From Pseudomonas palmensis (GTDB lineage Bacteria; Pseudomonadota; Gammaproteobacteria; Pseudomonadales; Pseudomonadaceae), in assembly GCF_017848315.1 (NCBI RefSeq), contig NZ_JAFKEC010000010.1, positions 62,001 through 126,000 on the forward strand: a stretch of DNA of 64,000 nt, read 5' to 3'. Each line of letters begins with the position of its first letter. Positions within the stretch are counted from its first letter, which is position 1. The notes under the pieces are model-generated. The model saw only the letters and a list, made by a program, of their open reading frames with translations. It had not been told where the DNA came from and made no database searches. Position numbers and translations under genes: made by a program. Shown in pieces: positions 48,683 through 57,537 of this stretch.

Positions 48683-48696
48683 CTGGACTAGTCCAG
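48683..48696. promoter_or_regulatory. Candidate GntR/UTRA operator (autoregulatory)
   Basis: CTGGACTAGTCCAG is a perfect 14-bp palindrome 15 nt upstream of the GntR ATG. Its form is like known PhnF/HutC-type operators (TGGTnTAGACCA). Confidence 0.6.
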
Positions 48697-48901
48697 CCTG
48701 GTGCGTGTGCCAGAACGGCGCAGCAACGATGGCCGGGCGGAGTAACCAAAGCCTAGGCAATCCACATGAACGGCACATGACAGCGCGCCGGACGGTCACG
48801 CACAGGCCCGGTCGAGTGCGGTCAAGGCGTTGCGGATCAAGCACTTGAAACTGGTCTACGCTCTATTTTCAGGGCCGCTGCACACACCTGGCGCGGCGCC
48901 T

Positions 48902-48935
48902 TCGACATCAAACTGTCATGCAACCGGCCTACCTT
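48902..48935 (+). promoter_or_regulatory. Candidate PhoB box and -10 of the ABC/phosphodiesterase operon
   Basis: TCGACATCAAACTGTCAT has the two-repeat, 4-nt-spacer shape of a Pho box (CTGTCAT N4 CTGTCAT): the second repeat is perfect and the first matches at 4 of 7 positions. TACCTT begins 10 nt after it, as in phosphate-starvation promoters. This was read by eye, so support is moderate. Confidence 0.45.
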
Positions 48936-48948
48936 GGCTCGGGTATTG

Positions 48949-48962
48949 CTGACCTAGACCAA
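48949..48962. promoter_or_regulatory. Second candidate UTRA-type operator, downstream of the putative -10
   Basis: CTGACCTAGACCAA is close to the CTGGACTAGTCCAG palindrome near the regulator gene and to the TGGTCTAGACCA type. Located just after the proposed transcription start, it would allow repression of the operon. A half-site CTGGTCTACG lies at 48851. Confidence 0.45.
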
Positions 48963-49014
48963 CCGAATCGAAACCCTCTCAGCGTTTTGCACGGCACCCA
49001 TCAAGGAGCTTCGG

Positions 49015-50079
49015 ATGAAACAGCTTTTTCTGGCCTCACTGTTAGGCACCAGTATTGCCCTGTGCACCTCGGCCATGGCCGCGGACACCGACCTCAAGGC
49101 CCTCGAGGACGCCGCCCGCAAGGAAGGCGTCGTCAACAGCGTCGGCATGCCCGATGCCTGGGCCAACTGGAAGGGCACCTGGGCGGACCTGGCGAGCAAG
49201 TACGGCCTCAAGCACATGGACACCGACATGAGCTCGGCCCAGGAAGTGGCCAAGTTCGATGCCGAGAAAGACAACGCCAGCGCCGATATCGGCGACGTCG
49301 GCGCCGCCTTCGGCCCCATTGCGCTGGCCAAGGGCGTGACCCAGCCGTACAAGCCCAGCACCTGGGAGCAGATACCGACCTGGGCCAAGGACCAGGACGG
49401 ACACTGGGCACTGGCCTATACCGGCACCATCGCCTTCATCATCAACAAGCAGCTGGTCAAGGAAGAAGACATTCCCAAGACCTGGCACGACCTGGAAAAG
49501 GGCAAGTACAAGGTCGCCATCGGTGACGTCGGCACCGCTGCCCAGGCGGCCAACGGCGTACTGGCTGCAGCCATTGCCTACAAGGGCGACGAGTCCAACA
49601 TCGAGCCGGGCCTGCAACTGTTCACCAAGCTGGCCCAGCAGAAGCGCCTGTCGCTGGCCAACCCGACCATCCAGACCCTTGAGAAGGGCGAGATCGAGGT
49701 CGGCGTGGTGTGGGACTTCAACGGCCTGAGCTACCGCGAGCAGATCGACCCGAAACGCTTCGAGGTGCTGATCCCGTCCGACGGCTCGGTGATGTCCGGC
49801 TACACCACCATCATCAACAAGTACGCCAAGCATCCGAACGCCGCCAAGCTGACCCGTGAATACATCTTCAGCGATGCCGGGCAGACCAACCTGGCCATCG
49901 GCCATGCGCGGCCGATTCGTGCCGAGCACCTGAAGCTGCCGGCGGACGTGCAGGCCAAGCTGCTGCCCAACGAGCAGTACGCGCCGGCGCAGCCGATCAA
50001 GGATGCAGCGGCATGGGAAGCCACCTCCAAGGCCCTGCCGCAGAAGTGGCAGGAGCAGGTCATCATCGAGATGGAGTGA
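49015..50079 (+). CDS. ABC transporter periplasmic substrate-binding protein
   Basis: A 354-residue binding protein with a signal peptide (MKQLFLASLLGTSIALCTSAMA). The fold is that of family 1/8 (iron, polyamine or phosphonate-type) proteins, beginning LKALEDAARKEGVVNSVGMPD and with VKEEDIPKTWHDLEKGKYK in the hinge region. AAGGAG lies before the ATG. A REP hairpin follows the gene and may raise its expression over that of the downstream genes. The substrate is not evident from the sequence; an organophosphorus compound is proposed from context. Confidence 0.85.
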   Translation: MKQLFLASLLGTSIALCTSAMAADTDLKALEDAARKEGVVNSVGMPDAWANWKGTWADLASKYGLKHMDTDMSSAQEVAKFDAEKDNASADIGDVGAAFGPIALAKGVTQPYKPSTWEQIPTWAKDQDGHWALAYTGTIAFIINKQLVKEEDIPKTWHDLEKGKYKVAIGDVGTAAQAANGVLAAAIAYKGDESNIEPGLQLFTKLAQQKRLSLANPTIQTLEKGEIEVGVVWDFNGLSYREQIDPKRFEVLIPSDGSVMSGYTTIINKYAKHPNAAKLTREYIFSDAGQTNLAIGHARPIRAEHLKLPADVQAKLLPNEQYAPAQPIKDAAAWEATSKALPQKWQEQVIIEME

Positions 50080-50083
50080 AACC

Positions 50084-50130
50084 ATCGCGGGTCAGGCCCG
50101 CTCCCACAAGGAGCGGGCTTGACCCGCGAT
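50084..50130. repeat. REP hairpin between the binding protein and the phosphodiesterase gene
   Basis: ATCGCGGGTCAGGCCCGCTC at 50084 and its complement ending at 50130 (GAGCGGGCTTGACCCGCGAT) form a compact hairpin with a short loop. In-operon REP structures after binding-protein genes often stabilise the upstream mRNA. Confidence 0.82.
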
Positions 50131-50158
50131 GTGGTCATCGCTGTCACCGGAGCCACCC

Positions 50159-50965
50159 ATGAACCACAACGTCATCCTCGTCATCCTCGACGGCCTCAAC
50201 CACCAGGTGGCCCACCACGCCATGGGCCACCTGCATGCCTATGTAGAAGCAGACCGCGCTGCCCTGTACCGCCTGGAATGCGAGCTGCCGGCACTGTCGC
50301 GACCACTCTACGAATGCATCCTCACCGGTGTGCCGCCGATCGACAGCGGCATCGTGCACAACAACGTCACGCGCCTGTCCACCCAACGCAGCATTTTCCA
50401 CTACGCCCGCGACGCCGGGCTGAGCACCGCCGCCGCGGCCTACCACTGGGTCAGCGAGCTGTACAACCGCTCCCCTTTCGAACCGCTGCGTGACCGCCAC
50501 ACCCATGCGCCGAAACTGCCGATCCAGCATGGCCTGTTCTACTACGCCGACCACTACCCCGACTCGCACCTGTTCGCCGACGCCGAGTACCTGCGGCGCA
50601 AGCACGCACCGAACTTCCTGCTGGTGCATCCGATGAACATCGACGATGCCGGGCACAAGCATGGCCTGGACAGCAGCCAGTACCGCAACAGCGCACGCAG
50701 CGCCGATATCCTGCTGGCCGACTACCTCAGCACCTGGCTGCAGGACGGCTACCAGGTGCTGATCACCGCCGACCACGGCATGAACAACGACCGCTCGCAC
50801 AACGGCGTGTTGCCCGAGGAGCGCGAAGTGCCGCTGTTCGTGTTCGGCGACCGGTTCAGCCTCGACCCGGCCGCCAAGCCCCTGCAGACCGAACTGTGCG
50901 GCACCGTATGCGAACTGCTCGGCATCCCCCACGACAAGCCGGTATGCCGGGAGCTGCTCTCGTGA
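50159..50965 (+). CDS. Alkaline phosphatase superfamily phosphodiesterase (cytoplasmic)
   Basis: A 268-residue protein of the type I phosphodiesterase/nucleotide pyrophosphatase group. The metal site starts with VILDGLNHQ, the likely nucleophile lies in PALSRPLYECILTGVPPIDSG, then come the second metal motif MNIDDAGHKHG and LITADHGMNND. All metal-ligand motifs seem present. There is no signal peptide, so it should act in the cytoplasm on an imported phosphodiester or phosphonate. It sits inside the ABC operon, after the binding protein and overlapping the first permease by 4 nt (GTGA), which is unusual for an enzyme. The substrate is unknown. Confidence 0.82.
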   Translation: MNHNVILVILDGLNHQVAHHAMGHLHAYVEADRAALYRLECELPALSRPLYECILTGVPPIDSGIVHNNVTRLSTQRSIFHYARDAGLSTAAAAYHWVSELYNRSPFEPLRDRHTHAPKLPIQHGLFYYADHYPDSHLFADAEYLRRKHAPNFLLVHPMNIDDAGHKHGLDSSQYRNSARSADILLADYLSTWLQDGYQVLITADHGMNNDRSHNGVLPEEREVPLFVFGDRFSLDPAAKPLQTELCGTVCELLGIPHDKPVCRELLS

Positions 50966-51804
50966 ACTCGATCACCCGTGGCAAATGGCTGGCGCTGTTG
51001 TGCCTGCTGCCCTTCGCGGTATTTTTCATCATCTTCCAGATCGCCCCGCTGACCTGGGTGGCCGTGCACAGCCTGCAGGCCGAAAGTGGTTGGGGCCTGG
51101 ACAATTTCAGCAAGGTGCTGGGCTCGAAGTTCTACCGCCAGGCCATCCAGCACAGCCTGGAGATCAGCTTCTGGTCGAGTCTGTTCGGCATCCTGATCGC
51201 CATCCTGGGCAGCTATTCGCTGCGCAAGGTGGACTCGCGCCTGCGCGACTTCGTCAACGCCTTCGCCAACATGACCAGCAACTTCTCCGGCGTGCCGCTG
51301 GCCTTCGCCTTCATCATCCTGCTTGGCTTCAACGGCGCGCTGACCCTGCTGCTCAAGCAGGCCGGGATCATCGAGGACTTCAACCTCTACTCCAAGACCG
51401 GGCTGATCATCCTCTACACCTACTTCCAGATCCCGCTGGGCGTACTGCTGCTGTACCCGGCGTTCGACGCCCTGCGCGAAGACTGGCGCGAATCGGCCGC
51501 CCTGCTGGGCGCCAGCGCCTGGGACTACTGGCGCCTGATCGGCCTGCCGGTGCTGACCCCGGCGCTGCTGGGCACCTTCGTGATCCTGCTGGCCAACGCA
51601 CTGGGCGCCTACGCCACGGTGTACGCACTGACCACCGGCAACTTCAACGTGCTGCCGATCCGCATCGCCGCGCTGGTGTCCGGCGACATCTCGTTGGACC
51701 CGAACCTGGCCAGCGCGCTGGCGATGATCCTGGTGGGGCTGATGACCCTGGTCACGCTGGTGCACCAGTGGCTGTTGAAGAGGAGCTACCATGTCTCGCG
51801 CTGA
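50962..51804 (+). CDS. ABC transporter permease 1
   Basis: A 280-residue inner-membrane protein with about six helices (LALLCLLPFAVFFIIFQIAPLTWV at the N-terminus). The EAA coupling loop is ESAALLGASAWDYWRLIGLPVLTP. The GTG start at 50962 overlaps the phosphodiesterase stop, and its 3' end overlaps permease 2 by 14 nt. Confidence 0.87.
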   Translation: MNSITRGKWLALLCLLPFAVFFIIFQIAPLTWVAVHSLQAESGWGLDNFSKVLGSKFYRQAIQHSLEISFWSSLFGILIAILGSYSLRKVDSRLRDFVNAFANMTSNFSGVPLAFAFIILLGFNGALTLLLKQAGIIEDFNLYSKTGLIILYTYFQIPLGVLLLYPAFDALREDWRESAALLGASAWDYWRLIGLPVLTPALLGTFVILLANALGAYATVYALTTGNFNVLPIRIAALVSGDISLDPNLASALAMILVGLMTLVTLVHQWLLKRSYHVSR

Positions 51805-52588
51805 ATCGGGCCCGGCCGGGCTCTACCACCGCGTGGTGGTGTACGTACTGTTCGTGATCCTGCTGCTGCCGCTGGCCGGCACCCTGCTCTATTCGTTGTC
51901 CACCAGCTGGTCGGCCAGCCTGCTGCCCAGCGGGCTGACCTTCAAGTGGTACCTTGCGCTGTGGAGCGAGCCGCGTTTTCTGGCCGCCTTCGGCCAGTCG
52001 CTGCTGGTGTGCGTGGGCGCGCTGGTACTGTCGGTGCTGCTGATCCTGCCGCTGCTGTTCGTGGTGCACTACCACTTCCCCAGGCTCGACGCACTGATGA
52101 ACATCCTCATCCTGCTGCCCTTCGCGGTGCCGCCGGTAGTGTCGTCGGTGGGGCTGCTGCAGCTGTATGGCTCGGGGCCGATGGCGATGGTCGGCACGCC
52201 GTGGATTTTGATCGGCTGCTATTTCACCGTGGCCCTGCCCTTCATGTACCGCGCCATCACCAACAACCTGCAGGCGATCAACCTGCGCGACCTGATGGAT
52301 GCCGCCCAGTTGCTGGGGGCCAACACCTGGCAGGCCGCGTTTCTGGTGGTGCTGCCCAACCTGCGCAAGGGCCTGATGGTGGCGCTGCTGCTGTCGTTCT
52401 CGTTCCTGTTCGGCGAGTTCGTGTTTGCCAACCTGCTGGTGGGCACCCGCTACGAGACGCTGCAGGTGTACCTGAACAACATGCGCAACAGCAGCGGGCA
52501 CTTCAACAGCGCGCTGGTGATTTCCTACTTCCTCTTCGTGCTGGTGCTGACCTGGGCAGCCAACCGCCTGAACAAGGACAAGACCTGA
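51791..52588 (+). CDS. ABC transporter permease 2
   Basis: A 265-residue inner-membrane protein with about six helices (VVVYVLFVILLLPLAGTLLYSLS first) and an EAA-like loop RDLMDAAQLLGANTWQAAFLVVLPNL. It pairs with permease 1 to form the channel. Its start lies inside permease 1 and its stop is 1 nt from the ATPase gene. Confidence 0.87.
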   Translation: MSRAESGPAGLYHRVVVYVLFVILLLPLAGTLLYSLSTSWSASLLPSGLTFKWYLALWSEPRFLAAFGQSLLVCVGALVLSVLLILPLLFVVHYHFPRLDALMNILILLPFAVPPVVSSVGLLQLYGSGPMAMVGTPWILIGCYFTVALPFMYRAITNNLQAINLRDLMDAAQLLGANTWQAAFLVVLPNLRKGLMVALLLSFSFLFGEFVFANLLVGTRYETLQVYLNNMRNSSGHFNSALVISYFLFVLVLTWAANRLNKDKT

Positions 52589-52589
52589 A

Positions 52590-53579
52590 ATGAGCTTCGT
52601 CAGCATCCAGAACCTGCAAAAAAGCTACGGCGCCAGCGCGGTGTTCAACGACATCAACTGCGAGATCGGCCGCGGTGAGTTCGTCACCCTGCTCGGCCCC
52701 TCCGGCTGCGGCAAGTCCACCCTGCTGCGCTGCATCGCCGGCCTGACCGCTGTAGACAGCGGCAGGATCCTGCTCGACGGGCAGGACCTGGTACCGCAGA
52801 GCCCGCAAAAGCGCGGCATCGGCATGGTGTTCCAGAGCTACGCGCTGTTCCCCAACATGAGCGTGGAACAGAACGTCGCCTTCGGCCTGCGCATGCAGAA
52901 GATCAAGGGCCAAGACAGCCGCCCACGGGTACTCGAGGCGCTGCGCATGGTCGAGTTGCAGGACTTTGCCAGCCGCTACCCGCACCAGCTCTCCGGCGGC
53001 CAGTGCCAGCGCGTGGCCCTGGCCCGCTCGCTGGTGACCCGCCCGCGCGTGTTGCTGCTGGACGAGCCGCTGTCGGCGCTGGATGCACGCATCCGCAAGC
53101 ACCTGCGCGAACAGATCCGCCAGATCCAGCGCGAGCTGGGCCTGACCACCATCTTCGTCACCCATGACCAGGAAGAGGCGCTGACCATGTCCGACCGCAT
53201 CTTCCTGATGAACCAGGGCCGCATCGTGCAGAGCGGCGATGCCGAATCGCTGTACACCGCGCCCGTGGATGCCTTCGCGGCCGGCTTCATCGGCAACTAC
53301 AACCTGCTCGATGCCCAGAGTGCCAGCCGCCTGCTGCAACGTACGGTGAACAGCCGCCTGGCAATCCGCCCCGAAGCCATCGCGCTGAGCCTGGAAGGCG
53401 AACGCGAAGGCCTGGTGCGCAGTCACAGCCTGCTGGGCAACGTGATCCGCTACCGCATCGAAGCGCGTGGTGTGGAACTGGTGGTGGATGTGCTCAATCG
53501 TTCAGCCGCCGATCTGCATGCGGACGGCGAGCGGGTATCCTTGTCCATCGATCCCACCGCCCTCTGCGAAGTTGCCTGA
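52590..53579 (+). CDS. ABC transporter ATP-binding protein
   Basis: A 329-residue ATPase of the polyamine/iron/phosphonate type. Walker A is GPSGCGKSTLLRCI, signature LSGGQCQRVALARSL (Cys at the usual Gln), Walker B LLLDEPLSALDA and the switch histidine in VTHDQEEALTM. A C-terminal TOBE-like domain (about residues 240-329) may sense substrate or bind the regulator. It completes a standard importer with the preceding three transport genes. Confidence 0.92.
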   Translation: MSFVSIQNLQKSYGASAVFNDINCEIGRGEFVTLLGPSGCGKSTLLRCIAGLTAVDSGRILLDGQDLVPQSPQKRGIGMVFQSYALFPNMSVEQNVAFGLRMQKIKGQDSRPRVLEALRMVELQDFASRYPHQLSGGQCQRVALARSLVTRPRVLLLDEPLSALDARIRKHLREQIRQIQRELGLTTIFVTHDQEEALTMSDRIFLMNQGRIVQSGDAESLYTAPVDAFAAGFIGNYNLLDAQSASRLLQRTVNSRLAIRPEAIALSLEGEREGLVRSHSLLGNVIRYRIEARGVELVVDVLNRSAADLHADGERVSLSIDPTALCEVA

Positions 53580-53603
53580 GGGCCGAACAGGAGTTTTGTT
53601 GTT

Positions 53604-54257
53604 ATGGCTTTAGCGATTTTCGATCTGGATGAAACCCTGATCCACGGCGACTGCGCCTCGCTGTGGAGCGAGCAGATGGTGCGCCTGGGCTGGGTGGACG
53701 GTGAGTCGTTCCTGCGCAGGGACCGTGAGCTGATGGAGGCCTACGGCAAGGGGCACCTGGCGATGGAAGACTACATGGCGTTCAGCCTGGAGCCGCTGAT
53801 CGGGCGCACACCAGAGGAAGTCGATCATCTGGTCGAGCCGTGGGTGGAAGACTTCATCGAGCCGATCATCTTCAGTGAGGCCACCCGCACCATTGCCGAG
53901 CACCGCAAGGCGGGGGATCGAATTCTGGTGATCTCGGCCTCGGGTGTGCATCTGGTGGGACCGATTGCCTCGCGCCTGGGGATCGACGAGTACCTGGGCA
54001 TCGAGCTGGAAGTGGAAAAAGGGTTCTACACCGGCAAGACCGTGGGCACCCTGACCTACCGCGAAGGCAAGATCACCCGCTTGCTGGAGTGGCTGGACCA
54101 GCAGGAAGAGAACCTGGAAGGCGCAAGCTTCTATTCCGATTCGCGCAATGACCTGCCGTTGCTGCTGAAGGTTGACCACCCGTATGTGGTCAACCCGGAC
54201 CCGGTGCTGCGCGAGCATGCCGAGAAGAATGGCTGGCCGATTCTGGCCTGGGCCTGA
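53604..54257 (+). CDS. HAD-IB family phosphatase (SerB-like)
   Basis: A 217-residue HAD hydrolase. Motif I is IFDLDETLIHGDCASLW, motif II is ILVISASGVHLVGP and motif IV is FYSDSRNDLPLLLKVD. HAD-IB members dephosphorylate small phosphoesters such as phosphoserine, phosphoethanolamine or phosphocholine. It begins 24 nt after the ATPase gene, with AGGAG before the ATG, so it is probably the last gene of the transport operon and could finish hydrolysis of the phosphodiesterase product. This pathway role is inference. Confidence 0.85.
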   Translation: MALAIFDLDETLIHGDCASLWSEQMVRLGWVDGESFLRRDRELMEAYGKGHLAMEDYMAFSLEPLIGRTPEEVDHLVEPWVEDFIEPIIFSEATRTIAEHRKAGDRILVISASGVHLVGPIASRLGIDEYLGIELEVEKGFYTGKTVGTLTYREGKITRLLEWLDQQEENLEGASFYSDSRNDLPLLLKVDHPYVVNPDPVLREHAEKNGWPILAWA

Positions 54258-54262
54258 AAAAA

Positions 54263-54310
54263 GTTCGCCGGCAAGGTCGGCTCCTGCAGGAGTCGGCCTT
54301 GCCGGCGAAC
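54263..54310. repeat. REP-type perfect-centre inverted repeat (TTCGCCGGC family)
   Basis: GTTCGCCGGCAAGGTCGGC (from 54263) and its near-complement ending CTTGCCGGCGAAC (54310) meet at a CTGCAG centre, with two mismatches. It lies between the convergent HAD gene and quinone oxidoreductase gene. Confidence 0.85.
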
Positions 54311-54316
54311 AGGGCC

Positions 54317-55279
54317 CTATACCAGGCTGTCGTCGATCACCAGCACCAACTTGCCCGATACCTGGTTGCCCGCCAGTTCGGCATACGCCGCCTCGGCATC
54401 CTTCACCGCATAGCTGCCTACCAGTTGCGGCTTCAAGCGCCCTTCGGCGAACAGCGGCCACACCTGTTGGCCCAGGTCACTGAGCAGGTCGGCCTTGAAC
54501 TGGTCATCGCGATTGCGCAGGGTCGAGCCGGTCACCTGCACCCGCTTGGCCAGTACCTGGGCCAGGTCCAGCTCGGCCTTGCGCCCACCCATCAGGCCGA
54601 TGATCACCCAGCGCCCGTCACGGGCCAGCAGCTTGAGGTTGAGCGCCGCATAGTTGGCCCCCACCGGGTCCAGGATCACATCGAACGGGGCGAAGTCGTT
54701 CAGCGCCTCTATATCGTCACCGCGCACCACGCCACCGCTGGCGCCCAGCGCCTGACAATAGGCCAGCCGCTCGGCCGAGCCCACGCTGACCCAGCTGGGG
54801 CTGCCGAACGCCTTGCACAGCTGGATGGCCGCCGACCCCACGCCGCTGGCGCCGGCATGCAACAACACCTTCTCGCCCGGCTTGAGGCCGCCCAGCTGGA
54901 ACAGGTTGAGCCAGGCCGTGGCGTATACCTCCGGGATCGCAGCCGCCTGCTGCAGGCTCAGGCCCTCGGGCACCGGCAGCACGTGGCGCGCGTCGACCAC
55001 CACCTCTTCGGCCATGCCGCCACCGGCCAGCAGTGCGCATACCCGGTCGCCCACCTGCCAGGACACCCCGGCTCCCACTTCGCTGATCACCCCGGCACAT
55101 TCCAGGCCCAGGAACTCACTGGCGCCCGGTGGCGGCGGGTACAATCCGGCACGCTGCAACAGGTCGGCGCGATTGAGCCCGGCCGCTGCCACGCGGATGC
55201 GTACTTGACCTACATCGCAAGTTGGACTTGTCGTCTCAACCCACTCCACATGTCCGTCAACGCCTTGCAATGCCTTCAC
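54317..55279 (-). CDS. NAD(P)H quinone oxidoreductase (PIG3 family MDR protein)
   Basis: A 320-residue medium-chain dehydrogenase/reductase without the catalytic zinc ligands. NRADLLQRAGLYPPPPGASEFLGLECAG is the PIG3-type N-terminal signature, and HAGASGVGSAAIQLCKAFG is the NADPH-binding glycine motif. Members reduce quinones with NADPH and may protect against oxidative stress. It is divergent from prc. Confidence 0.88.
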   Translation of the reverse strand: MKALQGVDGHVEWVETTSPTCDVGQVRIRVAAAGLNRADLLQRAGLYPPPPGASEFLGLECAGVISEVGAGVSWQVGDRVCALLAGGGMAEEVVVDARHVLPVPEGLSLQQAAAIPEVYATAWLNLFQLGGLKPGEKVLLHAGASGVGSAAIQLCKAFGSPSWVSVGSAERLAYCQALGASGGVVRGDDIEALNDFAPFDVILDPVGANYAALNLKLLARDGRWVIIGLMGGRKAELDLAQVLAKRVQVTGSTLRNRDDQFKADLLSDLGQQVWPLFAEGRLKPQLVGSYAVKDAEAAYAELAGNQVSGKLVLVIDDSLV

Positions 55280-55418
55280 AGTGCCTCCATAGTTGAGTCA
55301 TGACTGAGCCTGGCTGCCTTGGCACCAGGCTTTTTGCATTATGCGTCCGGCTCCATGGAACCGGCGAATTCAAAGACGGCCTAATATGCGTGATCAATTG
55401 CCCCTACGTCGAATCAGC

Positions 55419-57500
55419 ATGAAGCATCTCCTGCCCAGCACTGCCCTCGCCCTGATGATCGGCCTTGGCAGCTTGCCGCTGGCCGGCGCCGCTTCGGCCG
55501 CCAACAGTTGGGACAAGTTGCAACCAGACCGCGATGAAGTGGTCGCCAGCCTGAACGTGGTCGAGTTGCTCAAGCGCCACCACTACAGCAAGCCGCCACT
55601 CAATGATGCGCGCTCGGTCATCATCTACGACAGTTACATCAAACTGCTCGATCCCTCGCGCAGTTACTTCATGGCCAGCGATATTGCCGAGTTCGACAAG
55701 TGGAAGACGCAGTTCGACGACTTCCTCAAGAGCGGCAACCTGGACCCGGGCTTCACCATCTACAAACGTTATCTGGATCGCGTGAAATCGCGCCTGGACT
55801 TCGCCCTGGCCGAGCTGAACAAGGGCGTCGACAAGATCGACTTCACCACCCAGGAAACCCTGCTGGTCGACCGCAAGGACGCTCCGTGGCTGCAGAACCA
55901 GGCCGAGCTCGACGACCTGTGGCGCAAACGCGTCAAGGACGAGGTGCTGCGCCTGAAGATCGCCGGCAAGGAACCCAAGGCCATCCAGGAACTGCTGACC
56001 AAGCGCTACAAGAACCAGCTAGCGCGCCTGGACCAGACCCGCGCCGAAGATATCTTCCAGGCCTACATCAACACCTTCGCCCAGTCGTACGACCCGCACA
56101 CCAACTACCTGTCGCCCGACAACGCCGAGAACTTCGACATCAACATGAGCCTGTCGCTCGAAGGTATCGGCGCGGTGCTGCAAAGCGACAACGACCAGGT
56201 CAAGATCGTGCGCCTGGTGCCGGCTGGCCCTGCCGCCAAGACCAAGCAGGTGGCCCCGGCCGACAAGATCATCGGCGTTGCCCAGGGCGACAAGGAAATG
56301 GTCGACGTGATCGGCTGGCGCCTGGACGAAGTGGTCAAGCTGATCCGCGGCCCGAAGGGCTCCGTGGTGCGCCTGGAGGTCATCCCGGCCAGCAACGCGC
56401 CTAACGACCAGACCAGCAAGATCGTCTCGATCACCCGCGAAGCGGTCAAGCTCGAAGAACAGGCAGCCAAGAAGTCGGTGCTCAAGCTCAAGCAGGACGG
56501 ACGCGACTACAAGCTGGGCATCATCGAGATCCCGGCCTTCTACCTCGACTTCAAGGCGTTCCGCGCCGGGGATCCGGAGTACAAGTCCACCACCCGTGAC
56601 GTGAAGAAACTGCTCACCGAACTGCAGAAGGAAAAGGTCGACGGCGTGGTCATCGACCTGCGCAACAACGGCGGCGGCTCCCTGCAGGAAGCCACCGAGC
56701 TGACCAGCCTGTTCATCGACAAGGGCCCCACCGTGCTGGTACGCAACGCCGACGGCCGTGTCGACGTGCTCGAAGACGAAAACACCGGCGCCTTCTACAA
56801 GGGCCCGCTGGCGCTGCTGGTCAATCGCCTGTCGGCCTCGGCCTCGGAGATTTTCGCCGGCGCCATGCAGGACTACCACCGTGCCCTGATCATCGGTGGC
56901 CAGACCTTCGGCAAAGGCACCGTGCAGACCATCCAGCCGCTCAACCACGGCGAGCTCAAGCTGACCCTGGCCAAGTTCTACCGGGTTTCCGGGCAGAGCA
57001 CCCAGCACCAGGGCGTGTTGCCGGACATCGACTACCCGTCGATCATCGACACCAAGGAGATCGGCGAGAGCGCCCTGCCCGAAGCCATGCCGTGGGACAC
57101 CATCCGCCCGGCCATCAAGCCGGCCGTCGACCCGTTCAAGCCGTTCCTTGCGCAACTCAAGGCACGCCACGAAAACCGCAGCGCCAAGGACCCGGAGTTC
57201 GTCTACATTCGCGATCGCCTGGCCCTGACCCAGCAGTTGATGAACGAGAAGACCGTCAGCCTCAACGAGGTGGAACGCCGCGCTCGCCATGCCGACATCG
57301 AAGGCAAGCAGCTGGCGCTGGAAAACATCCGGCGCAAGGCCAAGGGCGAAGAGCCGCTCAAGGAACTGAAGAAGGAAGACGAAGACGCCCTGCCGGTCGA
57401 GCCGGATGACACCAAGCCGGAAGATGACGCGTACCTCGCCGAAACCGGGCGCATCCTGCTGGACTACCTGGGGCTGAATTCCTCGGTGGCCAAGCACTGA
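55419..57500 (+). CDS. prc: C-terminal processing (tail-specific) protease Prc
   Basis: A 693-residue periplasmic serine protease with a signal peptide (MKHLLPSTALALMIGLGSLPLAGAASA). A PDZ domain lies at about residues 230-330 (GIGAVLQSDNDQVKIVRLVPAGPA), then the S41 domain with VVIDLRNNGGGSLQEA, the catalytic serine in LSASASEIFAGAMQDY and the lysine in TFGKGTVQTI. P. aeruginosa Prc (AlgO) cleaves mutant MucA and controls alginate. An upstream ATG at 55386 could give an 11-residue longer leader; neither start has a clear ribosome binding site. Confidence 0.94.
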   Translation: MKHLLPSTALALMIGLGSLPLAGAASAANSWDKLQPDRDEVVASLNVVELLKRHHYSKPPLNDARSVIIYDSYIKLLDPSRSYFMASDIAEFDKWKTQFDDFLKSGNLDPGFTIYKRYLDRVKSRLDFALAELNKGVDKIDFTTQETLLVDRKDAPWLQNQAELDDLWRKRVKDEVLRLKIAGKEPKAIQELLTKRYKNQLARLDQTRAEDIFQAYINTFAQSYDPHTNYLSPDNAENFDINMSLSLEGIGAVLQSDNDQVKIVRLVPAGPAAKTKQVAPADKIIGVAQGDKEMVDVIGWRLDEVVKLIRGPKGSVVRLEVIPASNAPNDQTSKIVSITREAVKLEEQAAKKSVLKLKQDGRDYKLGIIEIPAFYLDFKAFRAGDPEYKSTTRDVKKLLTELQKEKVDGVVIDLRNNGGGSLQEATELTSLFIDKGPTVLVRNADGRVDVLEDENTGAFYKGPLALLVNRLSASASEIFAGAMQDYHRALIIGGQTFGKGTVQTIQPLNHGELKLTLAKFYRVSGQSTQHQGVLPDIDYPSIIDTKEIGESALPEAMPWDTIRPAIKPAVDPFKPFLAQLKARHENRSAKDPEFVYIRDRLALTQQLMNEKTVSLNEVERRARHADIEGKQLALENIRRKAKGEEPLKELKKEDEDALPVEPDDTKPEDDAYLAETGRILLDYLGLNSSVAKH

Positions 57501-57537
57501 AACGATAATGGCAAAATAATGTGACGGTGCCCTTTTC

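Larger units (their letters stand above)
48669..49014. other. 346-nt divergent control region between GntR gene and ABC operon
   Basis: This is the longest gap in the window without a gene. It contains, in order, a 14-bp palindrome (48683), a CTGGTCTACG half-site (48851), a PhoB-box-like element (48902), a -10-like TACCTT (48930), a UTRA-type near-palindrome (48949) and the ribosome binding site AAGGAG before the substrate-binding protein. No coding potential is seen in it. Confidence 0.7.
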
